NCBI RefSeq assembly: GCF_000003815.2
Contig: NC_049983.1
Coordinates: 25,973,003-26,037,002 of the forward strand
Source of the DNA: Branchiostoma floridae
Lineage: Eukaryota; Chordata; Leptocardii; Amphioxiformes; Branchiostomatidae
DNA: 64,000 nucleotides
Reading direction: 5' to 3'
Positions 45,694 to 56,337 of the stretch are shown one piece after another. The position numbers and the translations under genes are program-made. Below the pieces are notes generated by a model. It saw only the letters and a program-made list of their open reading frames with translations, was not told the DNA's origin and made no database searches. Each line of letters opens with the position of its first letter. Position 1 is the stretch's first letter.

Positions 45694-48600
45694 CTGTGGA
45701 ATTGGGATCAAAGTGAAACACGTTGGATTGTGTCATGGAATCATATATGGCCGATGCTAAAGTTATATTGCAGACAGTGCTATCAGCTATCTTACTTTCT
45801 GCAAAAGAACAAATCTTAATTAAGTAATCGTATCTAGGATTCTCATGTAGAAGATCTGCACGATAACATCGTATGCAGAAGAAGCCCAACTATTTGATTG
45901 GCATTCACATGTAGCGTGTGTGGCAACATAAGCGTGCACAACTCACTTGCAGCAAGGACTCTCTCATCCTGACCAGAAGACTCTTGAGTTTGTCCATCTC
46001 AGGTGTCCGAGTCTGCCTACAGTCCATTAGGATCACTTCATCCGCGATACGGAGGTGGTCTCTGAAATCTTCTTTCATCGCCTGAACTACACGTCCAGCT
46101 CGGCGTTGCCCTGGTTTTTGTACGGATGATGTTTTTATAGTGAATGATTAAAAAAAAATCAAATATCATAAAGGGGGCGAATCATGATAGCTAAAGGATG
46201 CATGATACAACAGACACACCACACCCCATCGTCAACGTCATCACATACCATATCTTAATCTTAGTTTGGTTAGGATCGTCACCTGTGGTAAGCTCAACTT
46301 GGTCCGCATGGCTGGCCACCAAGATGACGTCAGGCTTCCGGTTCGGGTTGCAGGACTTGATGAAACACAACCACCAGTGGACCTGTGGTGACAAGCATTT
46401 TAAAAGCTATAATAGAATTTTTCATTAAAAATATTTTTGTTATGTATGATCTCTTGCTTAAGCCTCTAAAGAAAAGACAGTTGACAAGTATCCTAGCTAC
46501 AGATGATCCCAGCCATCAATGTGCTGCACTCAGTAACAAAATTATGTTGTAATTGACAGATTACCACTTAACAAGTTGGTGGGTAAGATGTTTGATAACG
46601 ACGGATAAATAAACAGACACAACGTAGGTAGGGTTTGTTATGTACATCCATAAAGCCATCAGATACAGGTCAATAGATGATAATGAAAGCCATTTTTGAT
46701 TACCTGTCTTTCTTGGGTCTCACTGTCGTCCATGATGTTGTACAGCACAATGAAGACGGTGTTCTCTGCATCCATGAACATACTGTGGGTCACCGCGTAC
46801 TCCGACTGCCCAGCAAAGTCCCACACGCTGACCTCCCCCACCCCTGGAATATGGAACGTTCCAATTTCCACCCCTGGGGTCGGGTTGTGAGGTTCTTCCA
46901 CTGACCTTCGGGAGAGTCTTTGGATCAGTGCAGACAGCAGGCCCTGATTTGTATAAAAAGTGTCGTTAATTTTAGTCGTTATAACTTTCCAACAACTTTA
47001 CATCTAGAGTTACACGGCTCCGTACCTTCGTCAAACGATTTCAGCCTTTACGACTAATGTTTTATGAGTGTTTCTCATTAATTGTACAAAATATGGTCTT
47101 CATGTGAATGTTAATATACTTCAGATGAATTAGAGTTTTTTTTCTGACGTACCTTCGTTAGACTTGTTTTCAGTGTGGACTTCCCAGTTTCCTCCTTCCC
47201 TCCTATGAACACCTTAAACCTGTTGACCTTCACTCCGCCAGACTTCTGCATCAACTCGTGGTAGGACTTCTCTTGCTTCAGCTGTTTGTCAAGATTCTGA
47301 GACAACAAATATTTGTTTATGAAAAACATGGCTTTTTGGTACCTCTACAAATAATACTGTCAATTTTATGATAACTACAGGTTGAATTGTGGTCAAGAAA
47401 AATAGTTGATTGACAATCGTTAGCATTTAGTGTGTTATTTACCTTTAAGAAACGCCAGGTCTCCTGACCATATGCCCGATCTAGCGGAGTCTTCCCACCC
47501 TATATTAATAATAATAATAATAATAATAATGGTTTATTTGACAGAAGCATTTCGCAGCCTTTCGGCTGAATTGTACACTCCTTTCACATGGAAGTCGAAG
47601 ACATTGAGTAAAAAACGGACTTTTAGAAGTACAATCAATTTACACTGGTAAACCACTATACCTGGAATTTACAGCCTTAAGATTATTTAACGTTTACAAA
47701 GTATTAATTACTATTGACATGATTTACAGCAATAAGATAACCACAGCCTTCTAAATGCTTCCTAATCTTGAACACTCCAACTGGACACATGGGAGATCTC
47801 TGTTACCGAGCAGAACCTTATTTCATGGTTAGCAAACACAACTCAAAACAAAGCCAAAGAGAAAACAGTAGCCAGAAACTTCTTCTAGAGCTGAAACTAA
47901 AATTCCGCCTTGTTTTCTAATGTAAATGTAAGCCAGATTGGATACAAATTCTGTATCCTCTTCATGTAGCCTGAATGTGTCCATGCAAAAACAAGTATAC
48001 AATGCCAATTATAAAATAAACACATTTTTCCATCCACGTCCGCTCAGCACGAATCAGCGCGAAACAAGTATGTATGACCTTATTTCTGGCTGTAACTTCC
48101 GCTCCGGAGCGGATAAGGAGTTCAGAAGTCCCGAAGTCGCCTTTGTGGGAAGCCCAATGCATGGGCGTGTTCTGGTCCTGTACAGGAAAAGGGTCAGGAT
48201 CAGAACTGGTGGGATAGTTGTGGGTAATAGCATGGGATGCCGCTTTGAAGACAGGTGAAGTTGTACCTAACTTACTACCGTTACTTTAGTGATTTCAATC
48301 CTCCATTTGTCACGATATTTATCTTAAATGGTTTATGTACGTGTTAGCTGCAGAACCAAAACGAAGCAGGAGTCAAGCAAGCGACAATCTTATCCGTTTT
48401 CATGCTTGTGGAACGTGCCATGGCTCAACTATAACTTGGCTGCTGATATTCTAAGTTAGGCTTAAAGGGACTGGTTAGGTGACTGGCCATCCGTCATCAT
48501 CATAAATTTTATACCCACACAGTTGTCACCTAAAACAAGGTCTATTACCTGATCTCTTGCTGTGACGTCAGCACCAAACCGAATGAGAAGCTCACAAGTC

Positions 48601-50935
48601 CCGGTGTGGCCCTCGGCAGCAGCCTCGTGCAAGGGCGTGGACTGGCGCTGTACAGGAAGGAGGTCAGAGTCAGTAGTGGTGGGTTCATCGCAGGTCATGA
48701 AGACAGCAATGATTCATCAGAAATTTGGGCAATGAACTTGGATGAGGGACAAGGTCATCAGCAAGACATTTTGTACAACAGAGTACGAAAACAAAATAGC
48801 GAGTAGTGTAAATCTTTTATTACAAACAGCATAACTGTGTATTATCCAAGATTACCTAACCAGGATCACATGGCCGACATGCATGTGAAATAAAATGTGA
48901 ATTACCCGATCTCTCGCCATCACGTCCGCACCGGAACGAATCAGAAGCTCGCAGGTCCCGGTGTGGCCCCGGTAAGCAGCCTCATGCAGGGGAGTGGACT
49001 GGACCTGTGCAGGGAGAAAGTTGGGGTCACTAGTCTTTGTTCGTCTTTGCTCATTGATATATTACGAGTTTGGTCTGGAATAAAAGATAAAAATGAACGA
49101 AACAGAAAAACCATTGGTTGATCATCCTACTGAAGCCCAGCTAAGGCCATCAAATAAATTTAAATTCCCCACTGATATTTGTGGGCTGCATTGACTGGTT
49201 GAACAAAGTAAAATGCAGAATCCGAATAGAAATTGAGTTCAGTTAACCTTAGTTGCTGTTATTTACTACAATTCATGCAGACTTTAATTTTCATGTGTTA
49301 CCTCATCACCTACGGCGTTCACGTCAGCACCATACCGAATCAGAAGCTCACATGTTCCGGCGTGTCCCCCAGTAGCAGCCCGGTGCAGGGTTGTGGGCTG
49401 GTCCTGCACAATGAAGAAAGTACATATAGACAATAGCTTTGTTGCAATCACTTCACTTTCATCTTCCCAAGGCTTCCCAATCAATATAATCAAGGTATAA
49501 CTTCATAACGCTTTTGCTGACTGAAATATCAGTGAACACAAACAGATAGGCAAACACAAAATAAGTGTGCTTTACCTGATGTTTCGCCATCACCTCGGCA
49601 CCAGAGCGAATCAGAAGCTCACACGTCCCGGTGTGGCCCCGGGCAGCAGCCAGATGCAAGGGTGTGGACTGTTCCTGTAGAAAGGGGTCGGAGACTTGAA
49701 AATGTTGAGAAAATCTATCCAGACAGCAGTGTTTCAAAATATAATTTTGTGCTAGTTCTACTTGAAATTTATCTTACTGCAGTTATGATAGTATATAATC
49801 TATCTTCCTGGATGCCTGGTGAATCAAGGACTTTCATGTGAAAGAAACTTATTTCTTTTGCATGTAGTGTATCATAATACCTGCTCTAGAACATTCCAGG
49901 ATTACTTGTACTTCTGAAGGAGAGTTGTATGTCAGGAGGGAATGTTTAGGGGAACTAAAAATGACAGATGGAGCGAGCGTTGTGACAGGGACACCGTGAC
50001 GTGAGGAACACTGTTTGGTTATAGGTCACTTACATAGTCCTTAGCCTCGAGATCTACGCCATGTCGGATCAGTAACTCCACCACCTCAGTCTGTCCGTGC
50101 TTGCTGGCCACATGCAGGGATGTCAGGTCTTCCTAGATAGGGACGCAATCGTGCAATAGTCGGTTACAACTTGTCTACACAGTGCGGTATCATCGAACTG
50201 ACTATGAAAAACGGATGTATCGACGGGGTGGGGGAAATTATCAAGTACTCATCATCATGTGGGTGCCAACCCAACCTACGACCGAACACCACTTCCCTCG
50301 TAAATGGAATTGCGACTTCCTACCGGTGTGGGCCCAGGGAAAAATCCGCCCAAGCATCACTGACCATTTGTTTCTCAATAATTTGACCAACGATTTCCTA
50401 CTACACGGTCAACTTATTAATCATGGAAATAAGTTCTGATCATTCATGCAAATGAAGTCCTCATTCGCATGGGCATCCGCCCGGAGTGAACGTTGTGAGA
50501 AAGATACCGTGAGCGCTTGTTACTTACCCTGTCTCTCACCTCCAGGTCAGCGCCATTCTGTATCAGGAGCTCTGCCACCTTCGTGTGCCCGTGTCTACTG
50601 GCAACATGTAGGGATGTCTGGTCACGCTGGATAGAGCAATAATTGGGGGCATTCAAGAACGTTAGCAATATGTAACATGGCAAGGTGGCAAAGTGATCTT
50701 GCGGATAGGGTTTTTGATCTATATTTTAGAATGATTCCGAATTGCTAACATTCATCAATTAGTGTTAACTTTATTATGAGTACCCCCGTAACTGCTGTTG
50801 AATCAAAGATCCTCACCCATCCCCAGTCTCTCTTTACTTTGACATCCACCCCAGCCTCCAGCCCCCTCAGCACAGTCTGCACGTCACCCTCCTGCACGGC
50901 CGTGAAGAACGAGGCCAGGTCCATCTCATCACAAC
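43988..50935 (-). CDS. gene A: ankyrin-Roc-COR-CARD-CARD protein (complete)
   Basis: Exons are 50817-50935 (ATG 50924), 50528-50626, 50034-50132, 49576-49674, 49302-49403, 48906-49004, 48549-48647, 48079-48177, 47443-47499, 47153-47296, 46704-46943, 46283-46382, 45947-46110, 45502-45693 and 43988-45322. The total is 3036 nt, 1011 residues plus TAA, with every junction in frame. Domain order: seven ankyrin repeats (about 37-268), Roc GTPase (about 300-480), COR (about 500-800), CARD1 (about 832-912) and CARD2 (about 930-1008). Roc-COR proteins (LRRK2, DAPK1, MFHAS1) are GTP-dependent dimerising switches, and DAPK1 also pairs ankyrin repeats with Roc-COR and a death domain. CARDs recruit caspases or adaptors. 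A cytosolic innate-immune or apoptosis role is inferred from this layout. I know no named orthologue. Confidence 0.9.
45947..47499 (-). CDS. gene A Roc GTPase exons
   Basis: A 19-codon cap exon (47443-47499) leads into the GTPase. The Walker A motif GGKEETGKST is in 47153-47296 (Gly at about residue 320). The switch II motif WDFAGQSEY is in 46704-46943, with MFMDAENTVFIVLYN after it. The base-recognition motif SHAD is in 46283-46382, followed by exon 45947-46110. All key GTPase motifs are intact, so nucleotide binding is likely. Confidence 0.9.
47503..47530 (+). repeat. (AAT)n microsatellite
   Basis: About nine AAT units lie in the intron just upstream of the gene A cap exon. Confidence 0.9.
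48079..50626 (-). CDS. gene A ankyrin array, seven one-repeat exons
   Basis: Six exons are exactly 99 nt and one (49302-49403) is 102 nt, all phase 0-0, each encoding one repeat. The first two are of the LHVASRHGHTKVAELLIQNG type. The other five follow a TPLHxAAxxGHTGTCELLIR pattern. Symmetric exons allow repeats to be gained or lost without a frameshift. The array probably binds a ligand or holds the protein inactive, as ankyrin repeats do elsewhere. Confidence 0.9.
50817..50935 (-). CDS. gene A first coding exon
   Basis: Encodes MDLASFFTAVQEGDVQTVLR, then GLEAGVDVKVKRDWGW, an ankyrin-like capping helix pair. The acceptor at 50936 is in phase 1 like the matching exon of gene B (62373-62500). 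This suggests an upstream exon once existed or exists as 5' UTR. I chose ATG 50924 because no upstream coding exon was found. Confidence 0.8.
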
Positions 50936-51217
50936 CTGCTGGTATTTCACAACAGCGTAGTTACTCATCACCAGGCTCCTTTAAATCTGGTTGTCGAAAA
51001 TACTATTAATTTTACCAAAGTGATGAACATTTCACATATCACAAACCTAGTCTTACACAATTGCAACCTCAGTAGGTAAAGTTGTACTTAACTTTAGTGG
51101 CAATTTGATTACCTAATTTAGCCAATTCTTATTTCTCATAAACTAAGTTTTCTCGTGAAGAGTACTATATGACGTCTTACACACAGCTATTAGCAGAGTT
51201 CCGGCGGGAAAACAGCC

Positions 51218-51226
51218 CTTTATATA
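51218..51226 (-). promoter_or_regulatory. candidate TATA box for gene A
   Basis: The minus strand reads TATATAAAG, a near-perfect TATA element, about 290 nt upstream of the gene A first coding exon. No other promoter element was identified. Confidence 0.35.
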
Positions 51227-53157
51227 AGCGTGAAGAGGATTTGATTTCCAACAAGAGGAGTTTCTACGTATACGACGCAGATTTAACTCTATTGGAGAAT
51301 GGGAAAATCATTAACGTAGATACCGCGATCATTGAAGGCTGGCTGCGATACCCTCAGCAGTGACCAAAGTGCGATGTCCATTTTTGTCCGGCGTGTTGTT
51401 TGCAGTGTCCACAAGCTACCCAAGCGAATAGTTTCCGGGTTAAGGGTAACTGACCTTAACGTACAATTAACCGTTTGAAGGTCAAAAAAACACTTCGGGG
51501 GTGCAAAAGAGTGTAAAGAGTTCTCTCTTTAAATGCATATTATTTTCTTTTCAGAATTTGTACAAGTAATTACAATTAAGTCCTTCAAGCAAGGAAGTTA
51601 AAAGGAAGTTATTTCTTCGCACGTCTTTAGACACCTAAACGTCCACTTCACCTCCATACGTCTACACAACACCGGGACTCAGCTTCAATATAAACACAGG
51701 AAGCGTAGCTTTAAACTCTTTTATAAAGTTCACAGAGAAAAATTACCGGGATAACCCGATATTTCTTTGCCAAACTTTGCAAAATAACCTTGGCCTTTTT
51801 TCTTTTTGATACCTTTCTGATACAGTTGATGAGTTGTAGAATGCTCATACTTACGTTTTCAGTGAACCAAACAACTGTTACTGAGATCCCCGGTGTTGGT
51901 CGTGTCCGGCAACTTGGATTAAATCACTGGCAAAGCCAACATTTAAACGTGGTGCATCATCAGGGAATGTTGCAAACAGACTTTGACACGTCATATGATT
52001 TGTGTTTGTCGCGCCACACACAACATTACGTCATCTAGTTCAGGGGTAGAAAACCTTTGGAACCATCACGAGATTTGGTGCCGAGACCTCAAACGACCTT
52101 CAACTGCAATAGTTTTACGCTTCGTGCTTAAAATACTTTGAAAGTATGAATTACCTAATTTTTCCACGCGTGGAAACTGCATTTCAGTAGAAAATATTCT
52201 ATATGAGCAGACAATTGGACTACCATGCAGGTGGCTACCTATAGTTTTACAATTGAACGCGTTACGATAATGCTACACAATGCTGTGTATACATGCAAAC
52301 GTGGCTATATATGCATATATGTATGCAAATTACAAACACTCTAAATTCTTTTCACCAACGTATGATTTTTATTCCTACATATATCAACACATGGGGCATA
52401 TAGCCATATAGCTACAAACAGGTGCAGCCGCCACCCAACTTTGACCCCTTATCACTGGTTTGTGTTGGCTGTCCGCGCGGGACAGGCGTCATCTAGTCTG
52501 ACACTGGAACAATGGGACTCACTCAGGGATTTTAATTGTCTGACCTCGGAGCAATAACTTGGACCGCCGAGCGTCTGATAACTTTGCGTTAAAAGTTACA
52601 AAGAGTCACCATGCGTTTTTCAGAGAGCCTACAACTAGCATTCATCGGCTGTGTATGATGTAAAGTATGTGGATTATTGGTTTGTTGACTACCAGAACGC
52701 TATTACCTAGGGAAAGCTGAGCATTTTTATGTGCATATGCATGTGATATTATGTTTGGCCGATTTCCGTGAAAATTAAAAAACATAATACTTACGAAAAC
52801 TTTATAGAAATCAATGAAATTGTTATTAATACATGGGGCAAATAATTACAACCATCTGCAGCAGGCTGGAACTTTAGAACCCTGATCACCAGAGTAGCGT
52901 CTCAGGGGATATACGTAATCTAGTTTGGCGGTAATTTTAAAGCAACTTTGGAACCATTGGAACCAGCATTAGGTAGATGGCTTAACTTCGGGTGAATTCA
53001 AATTTAATATAATTGACTTAAGTTTGCTCCCCTTGCGTATTGTCCACTAGTGTGTATGGGGGAGAGAAAAGAAAAAAAATATGAAGAAACAGGTTCACAA
53101 ATGTATGAAAATTTTATCAATGTATGGCATTAATAAAAAACAACAAAATGCGCTTAA
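51227..53157. other. intergenic region between genes A and B
   Basis: No recognised gene. No sequence resembling the coiled-coil exon of gene B is present here, so gene A lacks that part. Confidence 0.5.
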
Positions 53158-53679
53158 TTGGGGCATTCCACTCCAGAAGGGGGTGGAGTTTTCCAATAGA
53201 TAATGTGTCAATGAATACATAATCAGCCGAATTTTGTGGAATTCACATTGCGCGATGTGTATTTTGTAAAACAATATGACACCCACTAAACTCACGCAGA
53301 CCCTACCCATGCATTCCCTATACGCATAGACACTTTGTTTATCGTGCGTATTTTCGGAATAAATGAGGAGCACACCGAGAAGGCAAATTGGTCACAAGAT
53401 AGCAAAGAACACATGACAAGACTAGATTTCTTAGCGATCCTGAAATTAGTTTTGTAACCTTACCTAAAGGTTTTGCATTGTATTTAACCATAGGATTAAT
53501 TCAATTAGAGGGTACTTGGGGAGTTTAGTAGAAGACTGGATGCTTTTGAGCAACTGGGTACTTTATCGTATAATGTGAAGTAGTATGCATTTATTACTTT
53601 CTAAAATTAATATCTATCGGAAAATAACGATGATGATGATGATGGAAAATAACACTCCCGTGTGGAGTGGAATGCTCCT
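53158..53679. mobile_element. 522-bp MITE with TTAA target
   Basis: The ends GGGGCATTCCACTCC and GGAGTGGAATGCTCC are inverted repeats flanked by TTAA (53154-53157, 53680-53683). TTAA targeting fits piggyBac or Kolobok groups. It overlaps part of an unsupported minus-strand frame. Confidence 0.7.
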
Positions 53680-54533
53680 TTAAGTGTCGACTTTGATCCC
53701 TTACCATCAGATTTGCCTTCGTCGTCAGCGCGAAAGTCACATTAACTAGCCTGGTGGTAAAATAAGAATCTCTGGGACGAGTCTTCATCATGAGAGTTGA
53801 GACAATGAAAATGTGAAAAGATAATCGATGTATGAACTCTGGTACTAAAATGATGACGACCACGAACAGCAACGCACACAAACTTGAATTCGCAAACCTC
53901 GTTGTAACATTTACATTTACCCATGTTACATCTTTTGATATCGGCTGGTGGTTAGGCGTGATAAGTACATTCCTGGTCACACTTCTCCTCACTACTTCAA
54001 TTTTCCAGATTATTTATGAATGGGTGACTGCAGTAGGCAGCATTCGTAGTATATCTGCGTAACGTCACATTGGTAGTGGAGATACCATGTTAAAATTTAT
54101 TTCAGAAAATTCGCTTATATGCATACTTTGGCAGCCTAGTTGTCCTTTGGACAAAGTGATCAATGCAAAAATGTGTTTACAAGAATTTAAGCCATAATGA
54201 CTTGCTTGTCGCGTATCATGTACCCCAATTCTTATTTTGATTTTGAAAATATTTCATTGGGGATATAAAATGTGTCTTTTCTATTTTTCCACACCGTTTA
54301 TGGTTGTTCTTGTATTCGTACGTGGTAGGCATATGCATTTACTACACAATGCGACACTGTTAGAAATCTAAATCCAAGAAAAACGGTCTTTCCTGTTCTT
54401 TACCTTCAATCTTATTTGGGGAGAAGCAAACGAACATTCCACACATTTTCAGAACAAAGTCCTTTTTATACGTTTCATCACAGCCAAACTTTCAATCATT
54501 CAAGTTCATCAGTTTTGTACCAGCTGTTCCACG

Positions 54534-56337
54534 TTACGTGGACAGCATCATTTCCGCCGCTTCCGGGTTCACCTCTTCCAGGACGGCGCTGAAGACATCA
54601 CGTGCGTCTCCTCCTTTTGTACCCACGGTGTCCAGCAGTGCGCGTGCGCGTTCCTGGCTCGTAGACCTCGTCCTGATGATGTCACTTTCCTCTGTGCTGA
54701 TGACGTCACGTGCCTGCAGGTGGTCCAGGAGCGGTTCCACATGGCTTAGAGACCGCACCAGCTCAGGGCGATGTCTGGTCAGCTGGTCCTCTATGCCCTG
54801 TGGCTCATCGGTCCGCTGGGTGGACATCATCGACGACATCAACAAGTCTGCTGCTCGGGGCTCAACCTCCCTCAGGACTGACTGGAACACCTGAAGTGCG
54901 TCTTCCCCCTTCGTCCCCACCGTGTCCAGCAGCGCGCGTGCGCGATCCTGGGGCGTGCCGTTGGCCCTGATGACGTCACATTCCTCTATGGTGAGGATGC
55001 CACATGTCTGCAGGTGGTCCAGGATTGGCTCCACGTGCCTCAGGGTCTGGACCAGCTCTGGGCGATTCCTGGTGAGCAGATCCTCTTCCTCTCTGCACAG
55101 CAGGTCACTGACCTGTTCCGTGAACCCGAGGGTGGGATGGGGGGTTGTACCGCCCTCTGCTGCTGCCTTGCTGATCTCCTCTTTTCCATAGGAGTAGAAT
55201 TCCTCCCTATGTTCCTTCAGTGCACGAGCGGTGAGCACATTCTCTACTGTTCCTGTTCCTGGGCTGCAGTCATAGAGCACATCAGCGATGATGATCTCCA
55301 GCTGCTGCAGCATCTTGCCACACTGCACCTTGTCACCCTGCGCACTTCGGACACAGATGTTGACTGCACGACTGTCCGGAGAGAGTTTGATCAGACCTTC
55401 CACATTCATGTCCGCACACTTGGCACCATCTCTCCACAGCAGCGGGTGATTCTCCAGCTCCCTCATCAGGCGGGTCTGCACTCGGGGGAAGAACCCGGAG
55501 GAGAACATGTCGGTTGAGTCGGCACACTGGACTTGCTTCCCAAAGTAGACCACCTTCGGCTCTTGTGTGAGTTGCCACTTGTCAGACGGCATGGTTTGTG
55601 TCAGCAGCCCTGGGAAGATAAACTCCAATCCATTATAGGTGTGGCAGAGCTGGAACTCTTGCAGCAGGGTGATTAGGAGATCTATGTCAGCAACGTCTTG
55701 GAAGACGCGCTGGATCTCCGCCCTGGTGACGTAGCCTTCGCTTGTTCTCGCCAGGCGGGGAATAGGGAAGTTGACTGGTGCCATCATTGGACCGATGACG
55801 TCTGTGCAGAACCAATTAGGCTTCAGAACAATGATGGGATCAGAAGAAGTCGGACAGTTGAAGATTATCTGCAAAAGAAAGTTGGCACAATGTACGGGCG
55901 TTTACTTTACGGCTCCTCAACATTACAATTAAACACAAAATAAAATCCATTCAATGTTTTCGAAAAGTAGGTCGGAGCAAACTGGACAAGTAAATGATAT
56001 ATCGCAAAATGATTTGAGCAGTTAAATACTAGTCTTGTTGGACATAAAACCCTTAGCTTTTTGGGCATACAAAGCTTCTTCAGTTTCAAGACACCAGGAT
56101 CAGCATCTTATCATTCAGTAGCTTCACACAAAGATGGCAGCCTACCTCCCCCTGATGGTCCAAAAGTATTGTAAACTTCCGCAGGAATTCCTCATCCACA
56201 AGTGGGTCGATCTCTTTGACTGCTTCCACGTAGCCTGGCCACCTCAGTACAGGGCACTTCGGGCTGCACTTTTTCTTACACCAGCTGGGTAGCTGCTTGA
56301 TAATTTCGGCGCACAGTTTGGGCATCTGTCGCTGATG
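54534..56337 (-). CDS. gene B COR domain and tandem CARDs
   Basis: Exon 56146-56337 (MPKLCAEIIKQLPSWC) and the terminal exon 54534-55868 match gene A. The terminal exon has the same length (1335 nt). CARD1 lies at about 54834-55076 and CARD2 at about 54546-54782. From the COR segment MPSDKWQLTQEPKVVYFGKQ onward the two proteins are almost the same. Confidence 0.88.

Noticed and set aside
53594-53992. 132-codon minus-strand open frame
   Set aside because: Overlaps the TTAA MITE end and a simple repeat giving poly-His. No homology or splice support.
54538-55517. Long plus-strand frames opposite the CARD/COR exon (also 43854-45331)
   Set aside because: Shadows of the GC-rich minus-strand coding exons. 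They occur at the same places in both paralogues because the coding exons are conserved.
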